Source: Rhizobium halophilum (lineage in GTDB: Bacteria > Pseudomonadota > Alphaproteobacteria > Rhizobiales > Rhizobiaceae). Taken from it: a stretch of 64,000 nucleotides of DNA. A program made the position numbers and the translations under genes. Positions 37,490 through 46,296 of the stretch are shown one piece after another. The notes under the pieces were generated by a model. The model searched no databases, was not told where the DNA came from, and saw only the letters and a program-made list of their open reading frames with translations. The DNA lies in assembly GCF_021648825.1 (NCBI RefSeq), contig NZ_JAKJHS010000001.1:372001-436000 (forward strand), in the 5' to 3' direction. Within the stretch, counting starts at the first letter, position 1, and each line of letters begins with the position of its first letter.

Positions 37490-38608
37490 TCAGTCTTCCT
37501 TCTGGACGTAGGTGTAGTTGCCGTCGTCGCCCTTCTTCCACTCATACATGACGTAGCCGGGCAGCTTCGGGTCGCCCTTTTCGTCGAAGCCCATGTCGCC
37601 GAGCGCGGTCGAGAAGGTGTTGGCCTTCATCGCTTCCGCAACAGCTTCCGGATCGTTGGAGCCAGCTTTCTTTGCAGCTTCAGCGATTACCTGCATCGCG
37701 GCGTAGGAGTACAGCGTGTAGGCCTCCGGCTCGAAGCCTGAAGAACGGAACTTCTCGACGAGTTCCTTGTTCTGCGGCGCCAGGCGTGGGTCTGGGCCGA
37801 AGGTGTTGAGTGTGCCTTCGACGGCGTCGCCGGCGATGGAAGCAAGCTCGTTGGAAACGATGCCGTCACCCGAAACGAGCGTGGCGTCGAGACCCTGGTC
37901 GGAAGCCTGACGAATGATCAGGCCAGCTTCGGTGTGGAGGCCACCCCAGTAGATGATCGAAACGCCGGCTTCCTTCATCTTGGCGATGAGGGCGGAGAAG
38001 TCCTTGTCGCCAGTGTTGACGCCTTCACGGATCACTTCGGTGACGCCGGCAGCGTTCATTGCCTTCTTGGTTTCTTCGGCAAGGCCCTGACCGTAGGGGG
38101 TCTTGTCGTCGATGATGGCGATCTTGGCATCGCCGAAGTTCTCGGCGAGGTAAGCGCCTGCAATGCCGCCCTGCTGATCGTCACGGCCGCAGGTGCGGAA
38201 CGTATTCCACAGGCCACGCTCAGTGAACTCCGGGTTGGTCGAAGCAGGCGTAATCTGCAAGATGCCGTTTTCGGCGTAGACTTCCGAGGCAGGGATGGAA
38301 ACGCCGGAGTTGAAGTGGCCGACGACGAACTTCACGCCATCAGCAACGAACTTGTTGGCAACGGAAATGCCCTGCTTCGGATCTGCGACGTCATCGCCCA
38401 GAACGATCTTGACCTGCTCGCCGTTGATCCCGCCAGCCGCATTGATGTCGGCGGCAGCCTGTTCGGCACCCTTCTGAAGCTGTGCACCGAATGCAGCGTT
38501 CGCACCGGTCAGCGGACCGGCAACGCCGATGACCATATCGGCCCATGCGGTACCACCGAATGCCACAACGGCTGTCAGTGCAACGGCGGAAAGGAGAGAT
38601 TTCTTCAT
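37490..38608 (-). CDS. livK: branched-chain amino acid ABC transporter substrate-binding protein (LivK-like)
   Basis: This 372-residue periplasmic binding protein has a signal peptide ([17 protein letters not shown]) and the Leu/Ile/Val-binding fold ([62 protein letters not shown]). It is the last gene of a minus-strand cluster livH-livM-livG-livF-DUF6867-livK. A hairpin lies just upstream and a strong terminator just downstream, so its level may differ from the membrane genes. Confidence 0.93.
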   Translation of the reverse strand: MKKSLLSAVALTAVVAFGGTAWADMVIGVAGPLTGANAAFGAQLQKGAEQAAADINAAGGINGEQVKIVLGDDVADPKQGISVANKFVADGVKFVVGHFNSGVSIPASEVYAENGILQITPASTNPEFTERGLWNTFRTCGRDDQQGGIAGAYLAENFGDAKIAIIDDKTPYGQGLAEETKKAMNAAGVTEVIREGVNTGDKDFSALIAKMKEAGVSIIYWGGLHTEAGLIIRQASDQGLDATLVSGDGIVSNELASIAGDAVEGTLNTFGPDPRLAPQNKELVEKFRSSGFEPEAYTLYSYAAMQVIAEAAKKAGSNDPEAVAEAMKANTFSTALGDMGFDEKGDPKLPGYVMYEWKKGDDGNYTYVQKED

Positions 38609-38645
38609 TATTTAACTCCCAGTTCTATAGCGGGTTGGATTTAGA

Positions 38646-38678
38646 TCCGGGCGCGATACCCACTTTCATCGCGCCGGA
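38646..38678 (-). other. hairpin between DUF6867 and livK
   Basis: TCCGGGCGCGAT and ATCGCGCCGGA pair over 11 bases with one bulged G around a 10-base loop. The 137-base gap between these genes is the largest in the cluster. The hairpin could act as a partial terminator or mRNA stabiliser, letting the binding protein be made in excess. Confidence 0.45.
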
Positions 38679-38745
38679 AAACTGTTCCACTCTAAGGTTT
38701 TGTCGTGTTGAACCGTCCCAATGTGAGGACAGTTTTTCACGACTG

Positions 38746-39099
38746 TCAATCTTTCTTCTTCCATGAGAAAGCGGAGGTTTGATCGTAGAGCCAGTAGTAG
38801 TTGTCGACCATTTGACGTGTCCGGCGCATCTGGAATCCGATCGTCGACAGCACCAGCAGAAGCAAGAAGTCGATGACATAATAGAAGGGGCTGACGAACG
38901 GCCCCTCGAAGAGCGCAAAGTGCAGGAAGCGCATCAGGATGGCAAGCAACGCCGTGTACACCACGACGATGACATAGCCCTCCCAGCCTTCAGCAACGGC
39001 CTTGCCGGTGCGCCACGCGGTCCAGAAGCCGACCAGCAAGACGAGAGCGCGCAGCACATAGCGGACGCCGGTATCAGTTTCGAAGAATAACCCTTGCAT
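38746..39099 (-). CDS. DUF6867-family small membrane protein
   Basis: This 117-residue protein has three hydrophobic segments (YVLRALVLLVGFW, YVIVVVYTALLAILM, FYYVIDFLLLLVLSTIGF) and a charged C-terminus ending WKKKD. It is found in rhizobial branched-chain amino acid transport clusters. No function is established. It begins 23 bases after livF and is probably co-transcribed with it. Confidence 0.8.
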   Translation of the reverse strand: MQGLFFETDTGVRYVLRALVLLVGFWTAWRTGKAVAEGWEGYVIVVVYTALLAILMRFLHFALFEGPFVSPFYYVIDFLLLLVLSTIGFQMRRTRQMVDNYYWLYDQTSAFSWKKKD

Positions 39100-39122
39100 C
39101 TATTGTCTCCCTGACGCGCGGC

Positions 39123-39851
39123 TCAATGCCGGCCCCCTTCGAGGTAGGCGGCGCGCACTTCCGGATTGGTCAAAAGCTCCCTGCCCGTACCCGCCATGGT
39201 CACCTTGCCGTTGACCATGACGTAGGCCCGGTGTGACAGGCGCAGCGCAGCAAAGGCATTCTGCTCCACCAGGAAGACGGTCAGGCCTTCCTCCTCGTTA
39301 AGCTTCTTGATTGCCTCAAAGATACCCTTGACGATCAGCGGCGCGAGACCGAGGGACGGCTCGTCGAGAAGCAACAGCTTCGGACGTGACATCAGCGCGC
39401 GCCCAATAGACAGCATCTGCTGCTCGCCGCCTGAAAGCGTACCGCCGCGCTGGCTCTGCCGCTCCTTCAGGCGCGGAAACAGCGTGAAAATCTTTTCCAC
39501 GTCCTCATCGAAATATTTGAGGTTATCGAGGCCGGCGCCCATCTGCAGGTTTTCGTAGACCGTCATGCGCGGGAAGATGCGGCGCCCTTCAGGCGACTGC
39601 GCGATCCGCCGCCGCGCGATCAGATGCGTCGGCTGCTGGGTGATGTCCTCGCCGTCGAAGATGATCGAGCCATGGCGTGCCTGCGGGCTGCCGCAGATGG
39701 TCATCATCAGCGTCGATTTACCGGCACCGTTGGCTCCGATCAGACTGACGATCTCGCCGCGGTTCACATGCACGTCAACGCCGTCGAGCGCCCGAATATT
39801 GCCGTAGAAGGTCTGGACGCCCTCGACTTTCAGAAGGGGTTCACCGGACAT
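39123..39851 (-). CDS. livF: branched-chain amino acid ABC transporter ATP-binding protein LivF
   Basis: This is one of the two ATPases of the importer. Walker A is GANGAGKSTLMMTI, the signature is LSGGEQQMLSIGRALM and Walker B is LLLLDEPSLGLAPLI. It is 242 residues. Its ATG overlaps the livG stop by one base. Confidence 0.96.
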   Translation of the reverse strand: MSGEPLLKVEGVQTFYGNIRALDGVDVHVNRGEIVSLIGANGAGKSTLMMTICGSPQARHGSIIFDGEDITQQPTHLIARRRIAQSPEGRRIFPRMTVYENLQMGAGLDNLKYFDEDVEKIFTLFPRLKERQSQRGGTLSGGEQQMLSIGRALMSRPKLLLLDEPSLGLAPLIVKGIFEAIKKLNEEEGLTVFLVEQNAFAALRLSHRAYVMVNGKVTMAGTGRELLTNPEVRAAYLEGGRH

Positions 39852-40714
39852 CAGATCCTCCCCTCGTCAAGCTGTTCCTCAATTTGTTCAACTTCATCAT
39901 CCTCGACGCCGAGATAGGCCGCAATGACCTTCGGGTCGTTCTTCACGTGATCCGGCGTGCCGTCAGAAATCTTCTGACCGTATTCCAGCACCACGACATG
40001 GTCAGAGATTTCCATCACCACAGACATGTCGTGCTCGATCAGCAGGATCGATGCGCCGTCGTCGCGGATGGAGTGCAGGAGCGTGTTGAGTGCCGCAGAC
40101 TCGCGCGGATTGAGACCGGCGGCAGGCTCATCGAGGCATAGAAGCTCCGGTCCGGTGCACATCGCCCGGGCGATTTCGAGCCGGCGCTGAGCCCCGTACG
40201 GCAGATCGCCCGCGGGATCGTCCGCACGCTCCGTCAGATTGGCCTTGTCCAGCCAGTACTTGGCCTTGTCGATGGCGGCAGCCGAAGCCTTGGTGTAGGC
40301 CGGCAAGCCGAGAAGCCCGAGAACCGTGTAACCTGAGGCCTTCATCAACGCGTTGTGCTGGGCCACAAGGAGATTTTCCAGAACCGTCAGACCGGAAAAC
40401 AACCGGATGTTCTGGAAGGTCCTCGAAACCTTGGCCACCTTGGTGATCTCGAAATCGCGAAGCCGTTCCAGAAGGTACTGATCGCCGTCCCTCTGGGTCA
40501 GGGTGATCATGCCCATCGTCGGCTTGTAGAAGCCGGTGATGCAGTTGAAGACCGTGGTCTTGCCTGCCCCGTTAGGGCCGATCAGCGCGGTAATGTCGCC
40601 GCGCTTGGCGTCGAAGGAGAAGTCGTCGATGGCCATCAGGCCGCCGAACCTCATCGACAGGTGCTCGACCTTAAGGATGGTTTCGTTTTTCATCACATTC
40701 GTTCCGAGGGTCAT
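39851..40714 (-). CDS. livG: branched-chain amino acid ABC transporter ATP-binding protein LivG
   Basis: This is the second ATPase. Walker A is GPNGAGKTTVFNCITGF, the signature is the LivG-type LPYGAQRRLEIARAMC and Walker B is LLCLDEPAAGLNPRE. It is 287 residues from ATG 40714, which overlaps the livM stop by one base; an ATG at 40693 is an alternative. The longer frame to 41299 lies inside livM and is not coding. The C-terminal acidic tail (EDDEVEQIEEQLDEG) is longer than in E. coli LivG. Confidence 0.95.
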   Translation of the reverse strand: MTLGTNVMKNETILKVEHLSMRFGGLMAIDDFSFDAKRGDITALIGPNGAGKTTVFNCITGFYKPTMGMITLTQRDGDQYLLERLRDFEITKVAKVSRTFQNIRLFSGLTVLENLLVAQHNALMKASGYTVLGLLGLPAYTKASAAAIDKAKYWLDKANLTERADDPAGDLPYGAQRRLEIARAMCTGPELLCLDEPAAGLNPRESAALNTLLHSIRDDGASILLIEHDMSVVMEISDHVVVLEYGQKISDGTPDHVKNDPKVIAAYLGVEDDEVEQIEEQLDEGRI

Positions 40715-42102
40715 CAGCCGTGGCCCTCCTTGGTGAAGCTGCCCGATACGGCCTTGCGTTCCTTGAGGAAGGCCGTCGGCTCGCGGGAGCCGACGAAGCC
40801 GCGTGGCTTGAAGACCATAACCACGACCATTGCCAGGCCGAACAGCAGCATGCGGTAGAGTTCCGGCGTGAAATCGGGACCGAAGACGTGCTTCAGGAAC
40901 TCCATCTCGCGCAGAACTTCCGTTCCGCCGACCATCACGATCGCAGCGATCGCGATGCCTGTCAGCGATCCCATGCCGCCGAGAACAACGATCGCCAGGA
41001 TAACGGCTGATTCCAGGAAGACAAAGCTCTCCGGCGACACGAAGCCCTGGCGCGTGGCAAAGAACGCCCCGGCAAAACCGCCAATCATGGCGCCAATGGC
41101 AAAAGCCGTCAGCTTGGTGGTCACTGTGTTGATGCCGAGAGAGCGGCAGGCGATCTCGTCTTCGCGCAGCGCTTCCCATGCACGACCGATCGGCATCCTG
41201 CGAAGCTTGATCGTCACATAGGCGGTCAGCATGCACAGAGCGAGAATGAGATAAAAGAGGAAGATCTTGTAGTAGGCAGAGGACATGGAGAGACCCCACG
41301 CCTTGGTGAAATTGTTGTCCGCGCCGACGTCGAAGGACCAGATCCCGAAGAAGGAGGCCTTGGGGATGCCTGAGATGCCGAAGGTTCCCCTTGTCACATC
41401 TGTCCAGTTGATCAGCACGAGGCGGATGATTTCCCCGAACGCCAGCGTCACGATGGCGAGGTAGTCACCCCGCAGGCGCAGCACGGGGAAGCCCAGGATG
41501 ATGCCCCAGAAAGCGGCAAGAATACCGGACAACGGCAGCAGAACCCAGAAGGAAAGACCGAACTGCTGGGACAGCAGCGCGTAGGAATAAGCGCCAACAG
41601 CGTAGAAGGCGACGTATCCGAGGTCGAGCAGGCCCGCAAGGCCGACGACGATGTTGAGGCCCCAGGCGAGCATCACGTAGATGAGGATCTGGATGCCGAA
41701 GTTATCGACGTATTTCAGCGACCCTTGCGTCCCTGCAAGCATGACCGAAAGCGGCGGGTAGATCAGCAGCCCCACCAGGGCGAGCTTCAGGAAGTTCCTC
41801 TGGAAGAAGGTCTTCCCATCGGAGACTTCCGGGATGCCGGCCTTGGCCTTGTCACGCTTCCGCTTGTCGAGATGGGGCTTGATGAAGCCGACGACGACGA
41901 AGCGGCTGACGGCAGCAATCACGACGAAGATTGCAAGCAGTCCCCACCGGGTGCGCCAGACCAGCGCATTGTTGATGTCTTGATAGGTTTCAATACCGAC
42001 ATAAAGGACGAAAAGGCCAAAGGAGATTGCCGCGGCGACCAAGGCCTCCTTGACGGCCTGAGCCATCAGGCCGCTGTTTTCCGTAGCAGGAGACTGTGCC
42101 AT
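40714..42102 (-). CDS. livM: branched-chain amino acid ABC transporter permease LivM
   Basis: This 462-residue inner-membrane permease has about ten helices; conserved regions are WGLNIVVGLAGLLDLGYVAFYAVGAY and LREDEIACRSLGINTVTTKLTAFAIG. The first 120 residues carry two extra hydrophobic segments and a charged loop (KPHLDKRKRDKAKAG), as in other rhizobial LivM proteins. The ATG at 42102 (MAQSPATENS) is one base after the livH stop. Confidence 0.95.
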   Translation of the reverse strand: MAQSPATENSGLMAQAVKEALVAAAISFGLFVLYVGIETYQDINNALVWRTRWGLLAIFVVIAAVSRFVVVGFIKPHLDKRKRDKAKAGIPEVSDGKTFFQRNFLKLALVGLLIYPPLSVMLAGTQGSLKYVDNFGIQILIYVMLAWGLNIVVGLAGLLDLGYVAFYAVGAYSYALLSQQFGLSFWVLLPLSGILAAFWGIILGFPVLRLRGDYLAIVTLAFGEIIRLVLINWTDVTRGTFGISGIPKASFFGIWSFDVGADNNFTKAWGLSMSSAYYKIFLFYLILALCMLTAYVTIKLRRMPIGRAWEALREDEIACRSLGINTVTTKLTAFAIGAMIGGFAGAFFATRQGFVSPESFVFLESAVILAIVVLGGMGSLTGIAIAAIVMVGGTEVLREMEFLKHVFGPDFTPELYRMLLFGLAMVVVMVFKPRGFVGSREPTAFLKERKAVSGSFTKEGHG

Positions 42103-42103
42103 G

Positions 42104-43006
42104 TCAGACTTTCTCCACTTCCGGACGACCAAGGATTCCGGTCGGCTTGAAGATCAGCACGAAGGCGAGCAACGCAAAGGTGGCCACGTCCTTGTAGGCG
42201 ATGGTGAAATAGGCCGACCAGAGCGACTCGATCAGACCAATCAGCAGACCGCCCAGCACGGCACCCGGCAGCGAGCCGATGCCACCGAGAACGGCTGCGG
42301 TGAAGGCCTTGACGCCCGGAATGAAGCCATCGTTGAAAGTCGCGACACCGTAGTACATCAGATACATGGTACCGGCGACCGCTGCGAGTGCGGCTCCCAT
42401 GATGAAGGTGATGGAAATGGTCCGGTCGACGTCCACGCCCAGCAGCGCTGCCATCTTGCGGTCCTGCTCAGTGGCGCGCTGAGCGCGGCCAAGCGGCGTC
42501 TTGTTGACCACGTACCAGAAGATCGTCAGCAGCACAGCCGTCACGGCAATGATTATGATCTGCTTCAGGGAGATCGTGATGTTACCAAAGTGGTAGACAT
42601 CCGTGACGAGCGACGGGATGGGCTTGTTGCGCGGGCCCTGCGTCACCTGGATGAAGTTCGACAGCACGATCGACATGCCGATGGCGGTGATCAGCGGCGC
42701 CAGGCGGAACGAACCGCGCAGCGGCCGATAGGCTACCCGCTCGATGGTCCAGTTCCACAAGCTCGTCATCAGCATCGCGATGATCAACATCACCAGCAAC
42801 GCCAGCGCGACCGGAATGCCTGCAAAGAACGATGTGAGGATGAGAAAGACGATCAGTGCGGCGAAGGCGCCGAGCATGAAGATGTCACCATGGGCAAAGT
42901 TGATCATCCCGATGATGCCGTAGACCATCGTATAGCCGATCGCGATAAGGCCGTAGATAGATCCAAGAGTCAGCCCGTTTATGAGCTGCTGGACGAAGTA
43001 CTCCAT
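42104..43006 (-). CDS. livH: branched-chain amino acid ABC transporter permease LivH
   Basis: This 300-residue permease starts MEYFVQQLINGLTLGSIYGL and contains AIGYTMVYGIIGMINFAHGD and AVLGGIGSLPGAVLGGLLIG, both typical of LivH. It is the first gene of the cluster, so the promoter should lie just upstream of 43006. The frame to 43042 adds 12 residues that are not family-like. Confidence 0.95.
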   Translation of the reverse strand: MEYFVQQLINGLTLGSIYGLIAIGYTMVYGIIGMINFAHGDIFMLGAFAALIVFLILTSFFAGIPVALALLVMLIIAMLMTSLWNWTIERVAYRPLRGSFRLAPLITAIGMSIVLSNFIQVTQGPRNKPIPSLVTDVYHFGNITISLKQIIIIAVTAVLLTIFWYVVNKTPLGRAQRATEQDRKMAALLGVDVDRTISITFIMGAALAAVAGTMYLMYYGVATFNDGFIPGVKAFTAAVLGGIGSLPGAVLGGLLIGLIESLWSAYFTIAYKDVATFALLAFVLIFKPTGILGRPEVEKV

Positions 43007-43425
43007 ATGTTTTCCCCCGGATGCGATCCCCGTCGGCCGCATCTCTTGTATTGTCGACCCAAGCGGGTCTCTTCACTTCCGGGGCATCCATACCGTTTTC
43101 GGCAGAAATGTGAAGACAAAAAGCCGAGAGAAAGGCGAAAAGCGCCGGGTTCTCAACAGGCTGCACAGAGAAAGAGCGCGGACGTCGAAAAAGATGCAGG
43201 CCATTGCCGCATCCACTAGCAGCTCTTGCCAGCGCTTATACTAGGTGCGACGCAGCAAACCTTCCGCAACGCAGCAACGCGGCGCTGTAGTGATGCCGGC
43301 AGCTTTCAGGTGCAGCACCCCTGGCTCATGGAACTGTCGGCCCGGCCAATAAAAACCTGAACTTAACACACGTCAGATTCACCTCTGCGAATCTCCCTCT
43401 ACTCTTCTCCCAAAGGAGAAAGACG
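43007..43425. other. 419-base intergenic region between livH and the DUF2793 gene
   Basis: The region separates two divergent genes and must hold the livH promoter. I see no convincing open frame, strong hairpin or known operator in it. Confidence 0.5.
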
Positions 43426-44436
43426 ATGAGCAAGGCAACGCCAAACCTGAACCTGCCGTTTATCCTGCCGTCCCAGGCGCAGAAGCACGTCACCCACAAT
43501 GAAGCACTTCTGACATTGGACGCCCTTGTGCACCTCACCATTGCCGGCGAGCAGGCCGCGCCTCCTTCTTCAGCCGAAGACGGGGCAGCATTTGCGGTCG
43601 GGCCGGATCCATCGGCGGAATGGAACGGGCGGCAGGGCCACGTTGCCACCTGGCAGGACGGGGCCTGGAATTTTCTTCTTCCTCGCGAAGGATGGCGAGC
43701 CTGGTTCGTGTCTGACCTGGCGCTGAAGGTCTTCACGGGCGGCCAGTGGCGCGACATATTGCCGACGGCCGCTAGCTTCGAGCGATTGGGCATAGCAGCC
43801 TCACCCGATGAAACGAACCGCCTCGCCGTCTCCGCAGCGGCCAGCCTGTTCACCCACGCAGGAAGTGGTCATCAACTAAAGATCAACAAGCAGGCGCCGA
43901 CGGATAACGCCACTTTGGTGTTTCAGTCCGGCTGGGTCGGGCATGCGGAAATCGGCCTGGCAGGCGACAACGCCTTGTCCTTCAGCGATGGCAACGCGTG
44001 GCGAACCGCTCTGGCAATCGATCCGAGTGGCCGCATCTCCCGGCCGAGCCAGCCGATGGCACGCGCCTATCGCGCGGGCACGAGCTTTTCTCCGGCGGAC
44101 GGCCAACAAAGCGGCTTCACAGATTTTTCCCAATCCGAAGGGGGCTTTTCACTGGAGGGCACCATGGCGGCAGGCGGTCAAGCAATTGTCGTTCCCGCCA
44201 GCGGCAACTTCCTCCTGAGCCTGACCGTGTCGGTGGCCTCCTCGGCCGGACATGTCACCACCCTTCTGATGAATAGCGACGTACCCCTTCTCGCTTTGCC
44301 CGGCGGCACCGGACTTCATTCCGCGACTATAATCGCAACCTTGGCTGCGGGCGATCTTCTCATGCTTGGGCACAGCGGCACCGCCAGCATCGATCTAGGT
44401 CCGCACAAGACGACACTTGCAGCCTATCTCCTGTGA
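43426..44436 (+). CDS. DUF2793-containing phage-tail-like protein
   Basis: The N-terminus (NLNLPFILPSQAQKHVTHNEALLTLDALVHLTI) matches DUF2793, a domain of prophage and gene-transfer-agent-like tail proteins. The rest of the 336 residues is Gly/Ser/Ala-rich beta sequence (SPADGQQSGFTDFSQSEGGF) as in tail fibres or receptor-binding proteins. No other phage gene is nearby. The start follows AAAGGAGAAAGACG, a strong ribosome-binding site, so it is probably expressed. Confidence 0.8.
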   Translation: MSKATPNLNLPFILPSQAQKHVTHNEALLTLDALVHLTIAGEQAAPPSSAEDGAAFAVGPDPSAEWNGRQGHVATWQDGAWNFLLPREGWRAWFVSDLALKVFTGGQWRDILPTAASFERLGIAASPDETNRLAVSAAASLFTHAGSGHQLKINKQAPTDNATLVFQSGWVGHAEIGLAGDNALSFSDGNAWRTALAIDPSGRISRPSQPMARAYRAGTSFSPADGQQSGFTDFSQSEGGFSLEGTMAAGGQAIVVPASGNFLLSLTVSVASSAGHVTTLLMNSDVPLLALPGGTGLHSATIIATLAAGDLLMLGHSGTASIDLGPHKTTLAAYLL

Positions 44437-44624
44437 GATGCGCCATTGTATCCATCGCCGGCGCGGGCGGGGTTCTCTCCGCCCGTCTGCAAGTAAGGCA
44501 GTTCATGGCGTTGCGGCTATGCGGCCGCAGAAGCAGGGAACGCCCAAGCTGCCCAGTGTTTTCCTGCAGTCCACCCAGCCAGAAGCGCCCTTCTGCGAAG
44601 ATTGGAACAAATGCTTCGCCACAT

Positions 44625-44639
44625 TTAGGTAAATGTTAA
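44625..44639 (+). promoter_or_regulatory. CtrA box upstream of sciP
   Basis: TTAG-GTAAATG-TTAA matches TTAA-N7-TTAA at seven of eight positions, 53 bases before the sciP ATG. CtrA-activated sciP transcription is known in Caulobacter, so the place fits. The rest of the 255-base gap has one GC-rich hairpin (44464-44485) without a T-run. Confidence 0.55.
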
Positions 44640-44691
44640 ATCTGCGGCGCTAGCCTTCGCGACGTGGTCTTGTGTTTGTGTAGAGAGTTCC

Positions 44692-44967
44692 ATGACCGAA
44701 ATGATACGCCCGCGAGTGAAATATGTCATCGGCCCCGATGGCAGTCCGTTGACGATCGCCGATCTTCCGCCGGCCAATACCCGACGCTGGGTTATTCGCC
44801 GCAAGGCAGAAGTGGTCGCTGCGGTCCGCGGTGGACTTCTGAGCCTGGAAGAAGCGTGCGAACGCTATACGCTGACCGTCGAGGAGTTTCTCTCCTGGCA
44901 GTCGTCAATCAACGATCATGGCCTCGCCGGTCTGCGTACGACGCGCATCCAGCAATATCGCCACTAG
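44692..44967 (+). CDS. sciP: CtrA inhibitor SciP (DUF1153)
   Basis: This 91-residue protein is a DUF1153 family member; in Caulobacter it is SciP, which binds CtrA at promoters and blocks activation of CtrA-dependent genes in early cell-cycle stages. The family core VKYVIGPDGSPLTIADLPP, RRWVIRRKAEVVAAV and LSLEEACERYTLTVEEFLSW is intact, with a trihelical DNA-binding fold expected. It lies 1.3 kb from ctrA, as in other Rhizobiales. A CtrA-box-like motif precedes it, consistent with feedback. Confidence 0.93.
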   Translation: MTEMIRPRVKYVIGPDGSPLTIADLPPANTRRWVIRRKAEVVAAVRGGLLSLEEACERYTLTVEEFLSWQSSINDHGLAGLRTTRIQQYRH

Positions 44968-45160
44968 CTGCCGATCTAAAAGATGCCCGGAATGGCGCCG
45001 CTCGGAGACCACACCGCGGCGCCTTTTGCGCTTTCAAACGTTGATACCCGTCCGACCAGAGGCTTCGGCAACGAAGACCTCCTCCAGCCAGCATTGCCAA
45101 CGCTTGTGAAATCCCCTCGGCGCTCTACGTCTTGGCCAGGATGCCCAGGCGGAGGATCAG

Positions 45161-45442
45161 ATGGAAATCGAACATCAGCAGTCGACGTCCGGCGGACGAT
45201 ATGTTGCGGTGCTGGATGGACATGAGGCGGAACTTACCTATTCCCGCACCTCCCCAACTCTTATTATCGTGGACCATACCGGCGTCCCGGATGTTCTGCG
45301 AGGCCGGGGAGTTGGGCAGGCCCTGGCAGCACGCGCGGTCGAGGATGCGCGCCTGCACGGCTGGAAGATCATCCCGCTCTGCCCCTTCGTGAAGAGCCAG
45401 GCTCGACGCCATGCCGATTGGCAGGACGTCATTAGCGGCTGA
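45161..45442 (+). CDS. small GNAT-family N-acetyltransferase (YjdJ-like)
   Basis: This 93-residue protein carries a compact acetyltransferase fold: IIVDHTGVPDVLRGRGVGQALAARAVEDAR is the acetyl-CoA-binding motif (RGRGVGQAL), followed by IIPLCPFVKSQARRH. Such mini-GNATs are common and their substrates are unknown. It lies between sciP and the FliJ-like gene, to which it converges. Confidence 0.85.
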   Translation: MEIEHQQSTSGGRYVAVLDGHEAELTYSRTSPTLIIVDHTGVPDVLRGRGVGQALAARAVEDARLHGWKIIPLCPFVKSQARRHADWQDVISG

Positions 45443-45526
45443 TGCGCCGTTTGCGTCAGGTCCTCAGCGGTGGGGAGTCCGCACGCCCGAACGTGCTGGA
45501 CGCCTCACCCGTCAACAGCCAGGCCG

Positions 45527-45883
45527 TCAGGCGCGGGCGCGCATCGTCCCGTCCCGCTCTTCGAGAGCGGTCGCTTTTTCAAGTTCCGCCTGCGATTCTT
45601 CGACAGCAAGCTCGGCGGCCTCCTGTTGTATCCGCAGATCACGGATGGACACCTGCAGGTTGTCGGCGCGTTGGCGCGCCGCCTTGGCAAAGGTGGGATA
45701 AGCGAAGTGATTCGGGTCGGTGATCCCCGACTTCTTTTCTTCAAGGCCGATCTGATATTCGAGCTCCTTAGCCATCCGCTCGAATTCGGCCATCATCATC
45801 TGCAATTGCTGCAGCTGACGACGCTTCTCGTTGACCTGAAATTCCTTCAGGCGAACCAGGCTGTCACGCGACTTCATACGCAA
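45527..45883 (-). CDS. FliJ-like coiled-coil protein
   Basis: This 118-residue, highly charged helical protein (LKEFQVNEKRRQLQQLQMMMAEFERMAKELEYQI) resembles the flagellar export chaperone FliJ and is placed next to ctrA in rhizobia. Nearly the whole length should be coiled coil. It is divergent from ctrA, so both promoters share the 413-base gap. A second ATG is two codons in (45877). Assignment to flagellar export is a family-level inference; no other flagellar genes are nearby. Confidence 0.75.
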   Translation of the reverse strand: MRMKSRDSLVRLKEFQVNEKRRQLQQLQMMMAEFERMAKELEYQIGLEEKKSGITDPNHFAYPTFAKAARQRADNLQVSIRDLRIQQEAAELAVEESQAELEKATALEERDGTMRARA

Positions 45884-45975
45884 TACTCCATGGTAGCGGC
45901 ACCAGCCCGCTGTGACCCGTTTGGTACACCAAGGGTTAAAAAAAACGCCTGCGCGTTAATCAAAACCCTTCCGCG

Positions 45976-45990
45976 TTAACCTTTCGTTTA
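45976..45990. promoter_or_regulatory. CtrA box in the ctrA/fliJ-like intergenic region
   Basis: TTAA-CCTTTCG-TTTA matches TTAA-N7-TTAA at seven of eight positions and carries the CC often found after the first half-site. It is about 93 bases from the fliJ-like start and 307 from ctrA, and could serve CtrA autoregulation or the fliJ-like gene. Confidence 0.5.
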
Positions 45991-46064
45991 CGGGCATCAT
46001 TAACAATAAGGCTGATCATTTAAGGGTCGGTAAATGCCAAGGCCTAATTGGCGCGACAATGTAA

Positions 46065-46195
46065 GAGTCGCATGAATCACTTACGGGATTTTCCTCACGT
46101 AGTTGTTCAAGTCAGGCGATGGCCAATCCTGATGGAAAATCAACCGGGTGCCTTCTTATGCTTAATAATGACGATACACCTTTGCTAAGTGAATC
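46065..46195. promoter_or_regulatory. cluster of three GANTC (CcrM) sites upstream of ctrA
   Basis: GAGTC at 46065, GAATC at 46074 and GAATC at 46191 lie within 131 bases in front of ctrA. The adenine methyltransferase CcrM modifies GANTC, and methylation state affects ctrA promoter activity in Caulobacter. The sites are seen; the regulation is inferred from that model. Confidence 0.55.
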
Positions 46196-46296
46196 AGAAT
46201 TTGTTAACCATTTGGTGGCAGCTTCCAAATCAGGCACAGTCTGGATCCGTAACGCGTAGGGCCACGGACTACTTAGCGGCGGTAAAGGGGAAAAAC

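Larger units (their letters stand above)
45884..46296. other. 413-base divergent regulatory region of ctrA and the fliJ-like gene
   Basis: The region is AT-richer than its surroundings and contains many TTAA half-sites, one CtrA box and three GANTC sites, annotated separately. No open frame in it looks coding; the frame upstream of the ctrA ATG (from 46189) is non-conserved. Confidence 0.7.

Noticed and set aside
44464..44485. GC hairpin after the DUF2793 gene as a terminator
   Set aside because: The 7-bp stem is followed by TCTGCAAG, not a T-run, so a terminator is not supported.
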